Numbered from the stretch's first letter, positions 1 through 9,035 are shown. The stretch is DNA of 42,829 bases from JACCTH01 sp036556085 (GCA_036556085.1 DATBKE010000040.1:1-42829), one strand, 5' to 3'. Program-made: numbers and translations. The notes: generated by a model from the sequence alone, not told the origin.

Positions 1-710
1 TGCTGAAACTCAATCACCGCTTGTCGTAGGTGAGCCCGATTGAAGTCGGGCCACAAGACCCCGGGAAAGACGAATTCGGCGTAGGCCGCCTGCCAAAGAA
101 AGAAGTTAGATAGCCGGTGCTCGCCCGAAGACCGCACCACGAGATCGAGCGGCGGCATCTCCGGCACGTACATATGGGCCGCGATGGTTTCCTCGTCGAT
201 CGTCTCGGGATCGATTTCACCCGCAATCGCCTTCCGGGCTATGGCGGCCGCGGCCTCGGCAATCTCGCGGCGGGAGCCGTAATTGAAGGCGAAGACCAGG
301 GAGAGCTCGGTGTTGTCCTTGGTTAGCTCCGTGGCGTCGGCCATCTGACTGCGGTTGTGCTCGGGAATCCGAGGGTCGGCCAGATCGCCGGCAAAGAGCA
401 TGCGAACGCCTTGTTGGTGGAGTGAATCCCGGCGGCGCAGCAGTAGGTCCTGGTTGAACCACATGAGGAACTCGACCTCCTCGGCATCACGGGCCCAATT
501 CTCGGTGGAGAACGTGTATGCGCTCAGCCAGGAGACGCCGAGCTCGAGGGCCCCTTCGACGGTATCGAAGAGGGCCGCTTCCCCGGCCGCATGGCCGGCC
601 GTGCGGGGCAGGCCTCTCGCCTGGGCCCAGCGGCCATTGCCGTCGAGGATTAGCCCAACGTGGCGAGGGATGGCTTGGGGATCGAGGTCCTCAGCCCTCG
701 AGGACGGCAA
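1..710 (-). CDS. uppS: Isoprenyl transferase (undecaprenyl diphosphate synthase), 3' end cut by window
   Basis: Cis-prenyltransferase that condenses isopentenyl diphosphates onto an allylic primer to make the C50-C55 lipid carrier for cell-wall precursors. The minus-strand translation contains the family's first signature, LDGNGRWA, close to the N-terminus. Near the cut end it has the RSSGE.RLSNFFLWQAAYAEF segment followed by LWPDF. About 236 residues are visible, so only the last few are missing. No ATG or GTG lies in frame before the DGNGR motif. I use the TTG at 710, which overlaps the end of recO by 20 bases and implies translational coupling. Family identity is certain; chain length (C50 or C55) cannot be read from the sequence. 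Confidence 0.93.
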   Translation of the reverse strand, partial: MPSSRAEDLDPQAIPRHVGLILDGNGRWAQARGLPRTAGHAAGEAALFDTVEGALELGVSWLSAYTFSTENWARDAEEVEFLMWFNQDLLLRRRDSLHQQGVRMLFAGDLADPRIPEHNRSQMADATELTKDNTELSLVFAFNYGSRREIAEAAAAIARKAIAGEIDPETIDEETIAAHMYVPEMPPLDLVVRSSGEHRLSNFFLWQAAYAEFVFPGVLWPDFNRAHLRQAVIEFQ

Positions 711-1410
711 GTGATCCCAAGCGACGGTCGAGGTGATATTCGACGAAGCGACGAGCCACGCCCATCGCGTCGCCGCTGAAAGCGGGATCGCTCGGCGGGA
801 GAAAAGAAAGGTCTGCTGCGGCCAGACCCGCCAGATAGCTGGTGAGGCCGGGACGAAGGCGAACCGCCCCCTCGGGTCGGCAATTGGAGCAAACAGCCCC
901 GCCACTGGCAAAGCTGAACCGCTCGAGCCCTTCGTTGCGACCACAGGAGGCGCACCGGCTGAGAGCCGGTGCCACTCCTACCACCCCGGCCAGCTTGAGC
1001 AGGAAGGCACTGACCAGATCGCGGCCGCCACCGCCGCCATCCAGTGCCTTGAGACCGCGCAGCAGGAGCAGAAACAATCGGTGAGAGTTTTCGTTCTCTT
1101 GGGCGACGGCGTCGACCGCCTCGACCATCGTTCCTGCCGACATGACGCGCTCGAGGTCGAGTCGCACCCGGGCAAACGTCTCGATCACTGTCGCCTGGGT
1201 GATCGTGTCGAGTTGACGGCCCTCGTAGACCACCAACTCAACATGGGTAAAAGGCTCTAAGCGCCCACCGAAGCGGCTCTTGGTCTTCCGCACGCCTTTC
1301 GCCACTGTTCTGATCTTTCCCCGGTTAGGGCTGAGCAACACCACCACACGATCAGCCTCCCCAAAAGGATATGAGCGAAGCACGATTCCCTGGTCGGTGC
1401 GAATGGCCAT
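691..1410 (-). CDS. recO: DNA repair protein RecO
   Basis: RecO loads RecA on SSB-coated single-stranded DNA together with RecR in the RecFOR pathway. The 239-residue product has the usual size. The N-terminal OB-fold begins GIVLRSYPFGEADRVVVLLS. A C4 zinc site, CASC about 20 residues before CSNC, sits around residues 155-180 and is followed by the helical C-terminal domain. The gene lies between the TPR gene (12-base gap) and uppS (20-base overlap); a recO-uppS pair is a common actinobacterial arrangement. Nothing looks damaged. Confidence 0.95.
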   Translation of the reverse strand: MAIRTDQGIVLRSYPFGEADRVVVLLSPNRGKIRTVAKGVRKTKSRFGGRLEPFTHVELVVYEGRQLDTITQATVIETFARVRLDLERVMSAGTMVEAVDAVAQENENSHRLFLLLLRGLKALDGGGGGRDLVSAFLLKLAGVVGVAPALSRCASCGRNEGLERFSFASGGAVCSNCRPEGAVRLRPGLTSYLAGLAAADLSFLPPSDPAFSGDAMGVARRFVEYHLDRRLGSLAVLEG

Positions 1411-1422
1411 TGGCAGCCAACG

Positions 1423-2106
1423 CTAACCAGCAGCCGGCGCATGACCGAGCAAGGCCCGCGCCTCTGCCATTGCCTCCTCGGCATGCTTTATCTGTTCGGC
1501 ATTGCCGGTACGGCGCCGCTCGGCAAGGGCTGCCTCGAACAGCGCAAGGGCACCCCCGGCATCGCCTGCATCAAGATGATCCCAACCGAGATTGTTGAGG
1601 AGCGATCCTCGCCAACGACGAGCGTCCGGATCGGTGGAGGCTTCGGCCATGGCTAACGCCCGCTCGTTCCAGGGTCGCGACTTTTCGGGGCCGCCTAAGG
1701 CACCTTCTGCTATCGCCCGCATGTGAAGTGCATCAACTGCGAGGCCTTCGGTGCCCGCCCTTTGGGCGTGCTCGAAGGCCTCGTCGAAGTGTTGCAAGGC
1801 CAAAGCCGGATTTCCGCTGGAGTTGAGAATGCGGCCGCGCTCGATCGAGATGCGCGCCTGGAGGTGCTCCTGATCGGCCCGCTCCGACGGAGCCCTCAGG
1901 GTCGACTGGACAAGCACCAACAGTCCCTCAGCGTCATCGAACTCGTCGAGAAGACCAAGGCTTCTCGCTTCCTGGGTTCTCCAGATGGCGGCTGTCACCT
2001 CGTCCGGAGCGGTCTCGGCCCTTCGCCGAAAAGCCAGTTGGCTCGCGGCCGGATCGGAAAAATCCCAATGGCGGTAAATCTCGGCTTCGAGTTGACTGGG
2101 AGTCAT
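1423..2106 (-). CDS. TPR-repeat protein of unknown function
   Basis: Predicted soluble protein of about 227 residues made of helical pairs of tetratricopeptide type. Examples are the segments around ALALQHFDEAFEHAQRAG, SLLNNLGWDHLDAGDAGGALALFEAAL and the neighbouring helices. No enzymatic motif or signal peptide is visible, so it is probably a protein-protein interaction scaffold. The frame stays open further upstream, but that part is antisense to the pterin dehydratase gene. I therefore start at the ATG at 2106, whose codon interlocks with the divergent gene's ATG. It is followed 12 bases later by recO and is probably cotranscribed with it. The specific role is unknown. Confidence 0.75.
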   Translation of the reverse strand: MTPSQLEAEIYRHWDFSDPAASQLAFRRRAETAPDEVTAAIWRTQEARSLGLLDEFDDAEGLLVLVQSTLRAPSERADQEHLQARISIERGRILNSSGNPALALQHFDEAFEHAQRAGTEGLAVDALHMRAIAEGALGGPEKSRPWNERALAMAEASTDPDARRWRGSLLNNLGWDHLDAGDAGGALALFEAALAERRRTGNAEQIKHAEEAMAEARALLGHAPAAG

Positions 2107-2386
2107 GGCTGTGGGTTTAGCAAGCGATTCCTCTATCAGCGATTTCACGAAGAGCCACCGCCAGTGGAGTCGAGAGGATGACTCCCTGGTGGCGCAGTTC
2201 GAGTTCGAGGACTTTCGGGGAGCGATGGAATTTGTCAACCGCGTGGCCGAGAAGGCGGAGGCGGCCAACCATCATCCCGACATCGACATCCGCTGGAACA
2301 AAGTGCGCCTAGTCCTCAGCACGCATTCCGAGGGTGGGATCACTCAAAAGGATCTCGAGCTCGCCCTTTCCGTTCTTTCTACGTAA
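2105..2386 (+). CDS. Pterin-4a-carbinolamine dehydratase (PCD/DCoH family)
   Basis: Small enzyme (93 residues) that dehydrates 4a-hydroxy-tetrahydropterin, recycling the cofactor of aromatic amino acid hydroxylases. It also occurs widely in bacteria without such hydroxylases, where its role is less clear. The protein shows the family pattern: a W in a WSRE-type strand, FEFEDFRGAMEF, the active-site NHHPDI, then LSTHSEGGIT and a final DLELA helix. The NHH histidines are intact. It is the only plus-strand gene in the first 15.8 kb, divergent from the TPR gene, and its end overlaps the SirB1-like gene's end by 8 bases. No hydroxylase is nearby. Confidence 0.9.
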   Translation: MAVGLASDSSISDFTKSHRQWSREDDSLVAQFEFEDFRGAMEFVNRVAEKAEAANHHPDIDIRWNKVRLVLSTHSEGGITQKDLELALSVLST

Positions 2387-2990
2387 GAGCGGAAAGGGAA
2401 GCGCTGACCCACTCCAGGTTGGAATCGCCGGGGGAATAGCGAGCCTCGAGGTTCGCCAGCATCCGGCGAATGATCCCGCGGGTGTCGATCGGGTTGAGCC
2501 ACGTCGGCTCCAGACGAGGCGGGCCTCCGAGCGATTCGGCCACGAGGCGGGCGGCCTCATCCCGTCCGATCGCTTCCCCGAAATGAAACGGGTCCACAAG
2601 TTGACCCGCGGCATAGGCCAGGAAGTGGCCCGGGAGGCCCACCCCCTCGACCTTGATGCCCGCCCGCTTGCCCACCTCAATCCAGATCGCGGTAACGACG
2701 ATCGGCAGGCCGCGGCGAGTGTCGAGGACACGGTGGAGAAAGTTGTTGTCGATGTGCTCGTAATCCTCAGTGTTGCCGCCGATCCCCTCCTGGATAGAAA
2801 TCACCCGGCGCAATGCCAGGTGAGTCTTGCCGGCGACCGCGGCCGCCATCTGGTCAAGACGGCCGAGATAGTGGACCGCATCGAGACTCGGGTCGACGAA
2901 CGACCCGAGCAGCAGGCATATCTCGCCGAGTCGATCGTTCTCGATCAGCTGGGGCAGTCGCTCGACCTTGGCGGCAATGGCGGAATTCAT
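2379..2990 (-). CDS. SirB1-type transglutaminase-like protein
   Basis: A 203-residue protein resembling the SirB1/transglutaminase-like (Transglut_core2) family. Supporting segments are an N-terminal helical region, the LDTRRGLPIVVTAIWIEVGKR stretch, and the GVGLPGHFLAYA motif typical of this family. The catalytic cysteine of true transglutaminases is not evident at the expected place, so enzyme activity is doubtful. Its ATG overlaps the era stop codon (ATGA), so it is the last gene of the long minus-strand cluster. Function is not established for most members. Confidence 0.8.
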   Translation of the reverse strand: MNSAIAAKVERLPQLIENDRLGEICLLLGSFVDPSLDAVHYLGRLDQMAAAVAGKTHLALRRVISIQEGIGGNTEDYEHIDNNFLHRVLDTRRGLPIVVTAIWIEVGKRAGIKVEGVGLPGHFLAYAAGQLVDPFHFGEAIGRDEAARLVAESLGGPPRLEPTWLNPIDTRGIIRRMLANLEARYSPGDSNLEWVSASLSALT

Positions 2991-3880
2991 CGACCCTCGA
3001 CTCTGTAGCCAAGTCGATCGAGGGCGGCCGGGCGCCGCTGCCAGTCTGGCTCGACCTTCACTCTGAGGGCCAGGTGGACCCGGGCCCCGAGAAGTGATTC
3101 GAGCTCGCGTCGCGCCGCCGATCCTGCCTCTTCCAACATCGATCCGCCCTTGCCAATGACGATTCCCTTCTGTGACTCTCGCTCGACCAGAACATCGGCC
3201 TCTATCCGAAGCAGGTCCTCCGCTTCCTCTAATTCTCGGAGCCGAACATGGAGCGAGTGAGGCAATTCCTCTCGCAACCGATCAAGAAACTTTTCGCGAA
3301 TCAGCTCCCCGATAAGGAACTCCTCGGTTTGATCGGTGTCCATGTCGATCGGAAACAAAGCCGGCCCGGCGCCAAGGCGGGAAGAGAGTTCGTTGATCAG
3401 GTCTTCGATTCCTCGTCCCGAGTAGGCACTGACCGGTACGTAAGCGTCCAAATCCCAACCAGCGGCGACCTCCAGTTGTCGGGCGGTCTTCTCGGGCCCG
3501 GCCGCATCGATCTTGGTCACTGCAACGACAACCGGCTTTTGGGCCTCCGCCACCCGTTCGGCGATGAGTCGGTCGCCAGGACCGACCGGTTGGGTGGCGT
3601 CGATGAGAAAACAAATGGCATCGGCGTCCGACAAGCTTCCGTAGACCAGTCGGTTCAACCGGTGGCCGAGTTCGGCCTTGGGTTTGTGGAGTCCGGGTGT
3701 GTCAACCAGGACCATCTGCCAGTTTCCAGCCACATCGTTCACGACTCCCCTGATCAGTGATCGAGTCGTCTGGGGGCGGGTGGAAGTAATCGAGATTTTG
3801 CGACCGACGAGCCGGTTGATGAGCGTCGACTTCCCGACATTGGGGCGGCCGACCAACGTCACCACCCCAGAGCGTGTCAT
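2987..3880 (-). CDS. era: GTPase Era
   Basis: Essential GTPase that binds the 3' end of 16S rRNA and helps 30S maturation. The 297-residue product has the P-loop GRPNVGKSTL near residue 11, switch I with the RPQTTR motif, DTPG, and the TKID nucleotide-specificity motif. A C-terminal KH domain follows, with IVIGKGGSMLEEAGSAAR. The open frame extends upstream to 4378, but that part is a shadow of the CorC gene; the ATG at 3880 gives the normal Era N-terminus. It lies 13 bases after corC and next to ybeY and phoH, the usual bacterial ribosome-maturation neighbourhood. Confidence 0.97.
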   Translation of the reverse strand: MTRSGVVTLVGRPNVGKSTLINRLVGRKISITSTRPQTTRSLIRGVVNDVAGNWQMVLVDTPGLHKPKAELGHRLNRLVYGSLSDADAICFLIDATQPVGPGDRLIAERVAEAQKPVVVAVTKIDAAGPEKTARQLEVAAGWDLDAYVPVSAYSGRGIEDLINELSSRLGAGPALFPIDMDTDQTEEFLIGELIREKFLDRLREELPHSLHVRLRELEEAEDLLRIEADVLVERESQKGIVIGKGGSMLEEAGSAARRELESLLGARVHLALRVKVEPDWQRRPAALDRLGYRVEGR

Positions 3881-3893
3881 CCGTCGAATTCCA

Positions 3894-5063
3894 TCAGGCC
3901 CGACGAGCCAAGACCGATGAGACCCGCCGCCCCTGGAGACGATCCACTTCCAGCTGAAGGCCACAGATCTCGAAGCGCTCGCCCTCTTCGGGCACCCGTC
4001 CGGCCAGGCCCAGGACCAAACCCGCCACGGTGTCCCATTCCTCGTCGGGAAGATCGACCGAAAAGACATCCCCCAGCGCCTGCACTTCGAGGCGACCATC
4101 GGCTCGATACACCCCTTCTTCGACAGGTTCGAGGAGCTCCTCCTCAGGATCGTGTTCGTCCGTGATCTCTCCCACCAGTTCCTCGAGGAGGTCTTCGATG
4201 GAAACCACGCCGGTGATGTCGCCATATTCATCCACCACCATCGCCAGATGAGTCTTCTGCGATTGCATCTCGCGCAGGAGATCCGACGCTCGTTTGTTCT
4301 CAGGAACGAAAGAGATCTCCCGCACGAATCCGGTGAGACGACCAACCTCCTGTCCGGCGGCGTGCGCACCGAGCACATCCTTCGTCAGGACCAAGCCGAT
4401 CACGTCGCCGTCAGGTCCGGTCACCGGATAGCGCGAGTGACCGTGTTCGTTGGAGAGGGCGACTAATCCCCCGATATCGGCATCGGCTTCGATGGTGACC
4501 ATGTCCTGTCGCGGGACCATGACCTCGCGGACGATCGTGTCGGTGAATTCGAGCACTGAATCGATCAGTTCCCGCTCCTCCTCCTCCTCGATCGTCCCGT
4601 TCTCCGCCGGAATCTCCTCAGCTTCCGTTTCGTCGTCAGCGATGAACTCGTTGGCGGCAGTGCCAAAGCGAACCATCGGAATCAGAATCGGGGCCAATGA
4701 ATACGCCAGTGAGCCCGCCCGTGCCCGCCCAAACCCCCGGGCGAGGAAATCACCTATGACCCAATAGAGGATCACCGGGATTGCCAATCGCCAAATGAGT
4801 GCCACCCCCTCCACTCCCTCGGTGAAGATCCAGACCATTGGCCCCAAAGCAGCGAGGAGAAGGAAAGACTGCACGGCATTGATCGAAGGATGCAGCAAAT
4901 CGCGCTCCTCGAGAAGGCGAGCAATGGCATCTGCCCCCCTCCGGCCGTCTGCGGCGGCACGCAGGGCGTCCGCGCGATTGGTGCGAATCGCCGATGTGAG
5001 CCCGGCGCGGAGGATGGCAGCGAGGGCCAACAGTGCAATTGAGAAAACAATGGCAAGGGTCAA
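3894..5063 (-). CDS. CorC/HlyC-family membrane protein with CBS pair
   Basis: Predicted membrane protein of 389 residues. The N-terminal part (about 1-130) has hydrophobic helices of DUF21 type. A CBS-domain pair follows (about 180-300; VREVMVPRQDMVTIEADA and IEDLLEELVGEITDEHD). The C-terminal CorC_HlyC domain ends around EWDTVAGLVLGLAGRVPEEGERF. Relatives are linked to magnesium/cobalt export and resistance. The start is a TTG at 5063 overlapping the ybeY stop as TTGA, so translation is probably coupled. No ATG occurs near the N-terminus in this frame. Transport substrate cannot be told from the sequence. Confidence 0.9.
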   Translation of the reverse strand: MTLAIVFSIALLALAAILRAGLTSAIRTNRADALRAAADGRRGADAIARLLEERDLLHPSINAVQSFLLLAALGPMVWIFTEGVEGVALIWRLAIPVILYWVIGDFLARGFGRARAGSLAYSLAPILIPMVRFGTAANEFIADDETEAEEIPAENGTIEEEEERELIDSVLEFTDTIVREVMVPRQDMVTIEADADIGGLVALSNEHGHSRYPVTGPDGDVIGLVLTKDVLGAHAAGQEVGRLTGFVREISFVPENKRASDLLREMQSQKTHLAMVVDEYGDITGVVSIEDLLEELVGEITDEHDPEEELLEPVEEGVYRADGRLEVQALGDVFSVDLPDEEWDTVAGLVLGLAGRVPEEGERFEICGLQLEVDRLQGRRVSSVLARRA

Positions 5064-5527
5064 CGCCGACCGAGCCCCTGTGCTTTGAGAATGATTCGCT
5101 CCCGGTGCTCCATAGCTTCTGCCTCCGGGTCGGTCTGATGGTCATAACCAAGGAGATGAAGAACCCCATGGGTGATCATCAACGCCACCTCGTCCTGAAA
5201 TGAAACGTCTAACTCCTCAGCCTGTCGGCGGATGTAGTCCGGGGCGACGACGATGTCTCCCAGGAGGCGAGGAGGACCATCGATCAAAAAGGGAGGCGGT
5301 AGCCCGGGGTGCATCTCGTCGAGGGGAAAGCTCAGCACGTCCGTCGGAGCCTTGATGCCCAAAGCGTCGGCATTCAAACGCGCCATCTCCTGATCGCTGA
5401 CGATGGTTATCGAGAGTTCCGAGTTGGTCGGGTAACCCTCTGCGAGGAGCGCTTGTTCGGCCCAGCGTCGCACCGACTCCGGGTCAACATCAGATGACCC
5501 GTGTTGGTCTTCGACCTCGATCCGCAT
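5060..5527 (-). CDS. ybeY: Endoribonuclease/rRNA maturation factor YbeY
   Basis: Zinc-dependent protein of 155 residues involved in 16S rRNA 3'-end processing and ribosome quality control. The hallmark metal site HGVLHLLGYDH (three His) is at about residues 120-130. The preceding TDVLSFPLDE motif and GDIVVAPD strand are also typical. It lies 6 bases after the 7TM-HD gene and overlaps the CorC gene start, within the conserved order phoH, 7TM-HD, ybeY, corC, era. Confidence 0.96.
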   Translation of the reverse strand: MRIEVEDQHGSSDVDPESVRRWAEQALLAEGYPTNSELSITIVSDQEMARLNADALGIKAPTDVLSFPLDEMHPGLPPPFLIDGPPRLLGDIVVAPDYIRRQAEELDVSFQDEVALMITHGVLHLLGYDHQTDPEAEAMEHRERIILKAQGLGRR

Positions 5528-5533
5528 GCAGCC

Positions 5534-8041
5534 TCAGGAGCCGGGGAAGTTCGGATACTGGATCCGCTGGTGGTAGTGGCCGATCAGAGCTTCGAGGAAC
5601 GCTCGCCGCGTCCGCGTCAGCTGAGCGAGGGTCAGCGAGCATTCGGTCAGCTGGCCATCGTTGACCTTCTCATCCACCACTCGATTGACGACTTTCTCGA
5701 TCGCTTCGGGGGTCGGCTCTTCTTCCTGGAAGACGGCGCGGCACGCCGCTTCGAGGGAATCGGCCAGCATCACAATCGCCATCTCCGATGATCGAGGCTT
5801 GTGACCGACGTGACGGAAGTCGGCAGGATCCACAGCTTCGTCTCCTTCGGCGCGACGCGCTTTTTCGTAGAAGAAACGCATGATCCCATCGCCATGGTGG
5901 GTGACGATCGACTCCGCCACCTCGGTGGGGATCTTGAATTTGCGCGCCAGGTCCACGCCATCGGTCACGTGCCGGCGGATCATCGCCACCGACTGCCGCG
6001 GCTCGAGATCGTCGTGGGGATTGGAGGCGCCGAATTGGTTTTCGATGAAGTAGGCGGGGTTGGTGGTCTTGCCGAGGTCGTGGTAGTAGGCGGCGGCGCG
6101 AGCTAGGAGAGCGTTTGCCCCCACCGCCCTGGCGGCGGCATCGGCGAGGGTTCCCACCATTAGGGAGTGATTGAAAGTCCCGAAAGCCTCCTCCTGCAGA
6201 CGGACTAGGGCGGCGTGATTGCGATCGGTCAATTCGAGCAGCCGGAGATTGGTGGTGATGTCGAAGGCGTTCTCGAAAAGCTGGAGCGCTGCCAGCCCGA
6301 GTAGGGCCGTGAGCACCGAGATCCCGGCGGCCAATGCTCCGGCTCCGGCCACCGTCTCCCATGCGCTCTGATCGGGAGTGGTGTGAAAAAACCAGGCAAC
6401 CGTGGCTGCGATCGGGGCAACGGTTGCGGCCGAGGCGAGGACCGCTCGGCGATAGGCACCCTGAGTGGAGAGGGATGACACGAAGCCCACCGGCACCATC
6501 GTCGACATCGCCGCGTAGGCAGCCAGGCCCGGATCGCGGGTGCCGGCCGCGACCAAAACCGACATGGCCAGGGCCATGACCGCGGCAACTCGGGAGTCGA
6601 AGAGCACCGTCGTCATCAACCCAAAGATCACCGTTGGTAGCAAATACCATCCGGCTACTTCGTTGAGGCCGGCCTGGGCCTCGATCGTGAGCCGGACCCC
6701 ACCGGCCCCGAGGACCACCAGCAGTCCCAGCAGCGCGGCCATCCGGGGCCGGTTCCAAAACTCCTGGCGGAACCGGGCCAGGTAGAAACCAATCGAAGCC
6801 ACCATCGCCGCCAGCACGGCCAGCAATCCCGCCGATTGGCCGGTTTCGGCCAAAGAAGCGGCTCTCGTGGCGAGAATGGCATCGATCATGAACTGATCGA
6901 GGCGATCGCCTTCGGAGGCGATTATTTCGTTGGCGAGGATCGTTTGGGTGATGTTTTCCACCCCGGCGCGCGCTTCCTGCTTTTCGCGCTCGGTGGCGTC
7001 CGGATTGAAAACGTAATTGGCCCGAACGGCACTGGAGACGATGTCGGCGGCTGCGGCTTGGGCGCGGGGATCCGGGCTGGCTCCGATCAGAACCAGTGGC
7101 GGATTGGCAATGATGTCGTTGCGAGTCTCGCCCAGGTTTTCGCTGGTGACGCGTTCACGGAAGACATCGTTCAGTTCCTGCTGGGCGCTTGCGTTGACGG
7201 CCGCGAGCCAACTCTGCTCGCCGACCGCGGTGCGGACGACGTCGCCGGTGGCGAACGCCACGAGGGTCTCCACCGTCTCCAGATTGAGATTTGCGTCGAG
7301 TTCTCTGAGTTCAGAGACCTGTACATCGGCGGTACGCACCGCCGGGCGATAGCCGACCGGAACCGAGACGCAATTGCCATCCGCGCACTCGATGCTTTGC
7401 AGATCGTTGCTACTCGACAGAGTGAGTGCCTCGGGAAATTCGGGATCGCTCCCGTCGACGGCCACAAACATGGGTAGCACCGAGACTTGTAGCTGCCAGG
7501 TGCCATTGCTTTGGCTCTCCCCCCTTCCGATCTCGGTGCCATTCTCGTCATAGACGAGAACGCTGATCCCTCCCAGACCCCGATCGACCGACTCGGCCGA
7601 AAACGCTGCATCCACATCTGAATCGAGGTATATCTGCCCCGAAACCGCGTAAGTCGTGGCCGCCGCCCCCGCAGTGGTGGAAGCCGCGGCGGTGGTGGTG
7701 GCGATCTGGTCCGGCGGGCGGAGCCTAGGAATGGGTGCCGTGTGGTCGACCACCCCGGCGGCAGCGGCCGCCATGATCTCCTCGATCGCTGCCATTCCGG
7801 CTTCCTCCGACCCCACATCGCGGGTGAGTTGGTCGGGCACTTCGCTGACCGCTTCCACGCGGGCTCTCTCGGTGGCTTCCTCGTCCACCACCTCGGCCGT
7901 CACTTCGGCCACGTAATTGCGAGTTGCCACCTGACCAGGCTCTAGGCCCGATCGGTCGGAGTCCCCGAGCGAGAGCAGCCCCCACGCCCCCACGGCGGTG
8001 GCGATCAGGATCGAGATGCGGACGACGTTGGTGCGAATCAT
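5534..8041 (-). CDS. 7TM-HD (PgpH-type) cyclic-dinucleotide phosphodiesterase with inserted beta domain
   Basis: An 835-residue membrane protein. PgpH relatives hydrolyse c-di-AMP. Order: N-terminal membrane anchor (about 8-24), long extracytoplasmic 7TMR-HDED region (about 35-395), a multi-helix membrane block (about 400-590), then a cytosolic HD domain. The HD residues are intact: YYHDLGK, the RHVTDG histidine, VTHHGDG and LADSLEAACR. Within the outer region, residues about 112-240 are unusual: a Thr/Ala-rich linker, then a segment like an SdrD B-type or carboxypeptidase-regulatory beta-sandwich (GLGGISVLVYDENGTEIGRG). This makes it longer than typical members. It overlaps phoH by 4 bases. 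Substrate c-di-AMP is inferred from the family. Confidence 0.9.
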   Translation of the reverse strand: MIRTNVVRISILIATAVGAWGLLSLGDSDRSGLEPGQVATRNYVAEVTAEVVDEEATERARVEAVSEVPDQLTRDVGSEEAGMAAIEEIMAAAAAGVVDHTAPIPRLRPPDQIATTTAAASTTAGAAATTYAVSGQIYLDSDVDAAFSAESVDRGLGGISVLVYDENGTEIGRGESQSNGTWQLQVSVLPMFVAVDGSDPEFPEALTLSSSNDLQSIECADGNCVSVPVGYRPAVRTADVQVSELRELDANLNLETVETLVAFATGDVVRTAVGEQSWLAAVNASAQQELNDVFRERVTSENLGETRNDIIANPPLVLIGASPDPRAQAAAADIVSSAVRANYVFNPDATEREKQEARAGVENITQTILANEIIASEGDRLDQFMIDAILATRAASLAETGQSAGLLAVLAAMVASIGFYLARFRQEFWNRPRMAALLGLLVVLGAGGVRLTIEAQAGLNEVAGWYLLPTVIFGLMTTVLFDSRVAAVMALAMSVLVAAGTRDPGLAAYAAMSTMVPVGFVSSLSTQGAYRRAVLASAATVAPIAATVAWFFHTTPDQSAWETVAGAGALAAGISVLTALLGLAALQLFENAFDITTNLRLLELTDRNHAALVRLQEEAFGTFNHSLMVGTLADAAARAVGANALLARAAAYYHDLGKTTNPAYFIENQFGASNPHDDLEPRQSVAMIRRHVTDGVDLARKFKIPTEVAESIVTHHGDGIMRFFYEKARRAEGDEAVDPADFRHVGHKPRSSEMAIVMLADSLEAACRAVFQEEEPTPEAIEKVVNRVVDEKVNDGQLTECSLTLAQLTRTRRAFLEALIGHYHQRIQYPNFPGS

Positions 8042-9006
8042 CGACCCTCACCGTCGAACCGGGAGTAGGCGTCGACGATGGCGGCCACGATCCGGTGGCG
8101 AACCACGTCCTTTGAGGTCAACTCGACGAAAGCCACCCCGGGAATCCCCTTCAAGATCCGGCGGACCGTTTCGAGGCCGGAGGTCTTTTGGGCTGGGAGA
8201 TCGGTTTGAGTCACGTCTCCAGTGACGACCATCTTCGAGTTGAAGCCGAGGCGGGTGAGGAACATCTTCATTTGTTCGGGCGAGGTGTTTTGGGCCTCAT
8301 CAAGGATCACGCATGCGTCATTCAGGGTCCTGCCCCGCATGTAGGCGAGGGGCGCAATCTCAATCGTGCCCTTCTCGGTGAGTCTGGCCGTCTCCTCGGG
8401 GCCGAGCATGTCCCAAAGGGCGTCATAGAGCGGGCGCAGATATGGATCGATCTTGGCGAAGAGGTCACCGGGCAAGAACCCGAGCCGCTCGCCAGCCTCG
8501 ACGGCCGGTCGGGTGAGGATGATGCGACGGACCGCGCCCGCCGTCAGCGCTTCCACCGCCACCGCCATTGCCAAATAGGTCTTTCCGGTACCGGCTGGTC
8601 CGATGCCGAAGGTAACCGTGTTCTCTCGAACTGCGTTGATGTAGCGATGCTGGCCATGGGTCTTAGGCCGCACCAGCTTTCCTCGGCCGACGGCAACGCC
8701 GTCGGAGAGAATGCCGGCCGGACTCGGCACCGATGCCCGGACCATCCCCACGATCTGTTCGAGGCGCTGGACGTCGAGTCGCTCACCCTCTTGCACGAGA
8801 ATCAATAACTCATCGAGAACGGTGCGGGCTTCTTCGACTTCGGGAGCGGGGCCGGAGAGCGAGACCTCATTACCGCGCGCCACCATCACCACCGTGGGAA
8901 AGGCGGCTTCCAGCGCCTTGAAGTTGGCGTCCGCCTGCCCGAGCAAATCGAGCATCAGGTGATTGGAAGGGACGCGCAGACGTTCTTCGACGAGGTCGGG
9001 GGTCAC
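8038..9006 (-). CDS. phoH: PhoH-like ATPase (PhoL type)
   Basis: P-loop ATPase of 322 residues, often found next to ybeY and implicated in RNA metabolism. An N-terminal KH-like region covers about residues 10-80. The ATPase domain has Walker A GPAGTGKT (about 136-143) and Walker B VILDEAQN, followed by the MVVTGDVTQTDLP sensor motif. It starts at GTG 9006 and is preceded by a good -10 box at 9036-9041. It is the first gene of the overlapping set phoH, 7TM-HD, ybeY, corC, era. Confidence 0.95.
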   Translation of the reverse strand: MTPDLVEERLRVPSNHLMLDLLGQADANFKALEAAFPTVVMVARGNEVSLSGPAPEVEEARTVLDELLILVQEGERLDVQRLEQIVGMVRASVPSPAGILSDGVAVGRGKLVRPKTHGQHRYINAVRENTVTFGIGPAGTGKTYLAMAVAVEALTAGAVRRIILTRPAVEAGERLGFLPGDLFAKIDPYLRPLYDALWDMLGPEETARLTEKGTIEIAPLAYMRGRTLNDACVILDEAQNTSPEQMKMFLTRLGFNSKMVVTGDVTQTDLPAQKTSGLETVRRILKGIPGVAFVELTSKDVVRHRIVAAIVDAYSRFDGEGR

Positions 9007-9035
9007 GGCAGAAGGGCTACCGATAGCAAGCGTGA

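Noticed and set aside
3881..4378. Open frame fusing a basic, Trp-rich N-terminus to Era
   Set aside because: It is the antisense-free but out-of-frame shadow of the CorC gene; Era's normal N-terminus begins at 3880.
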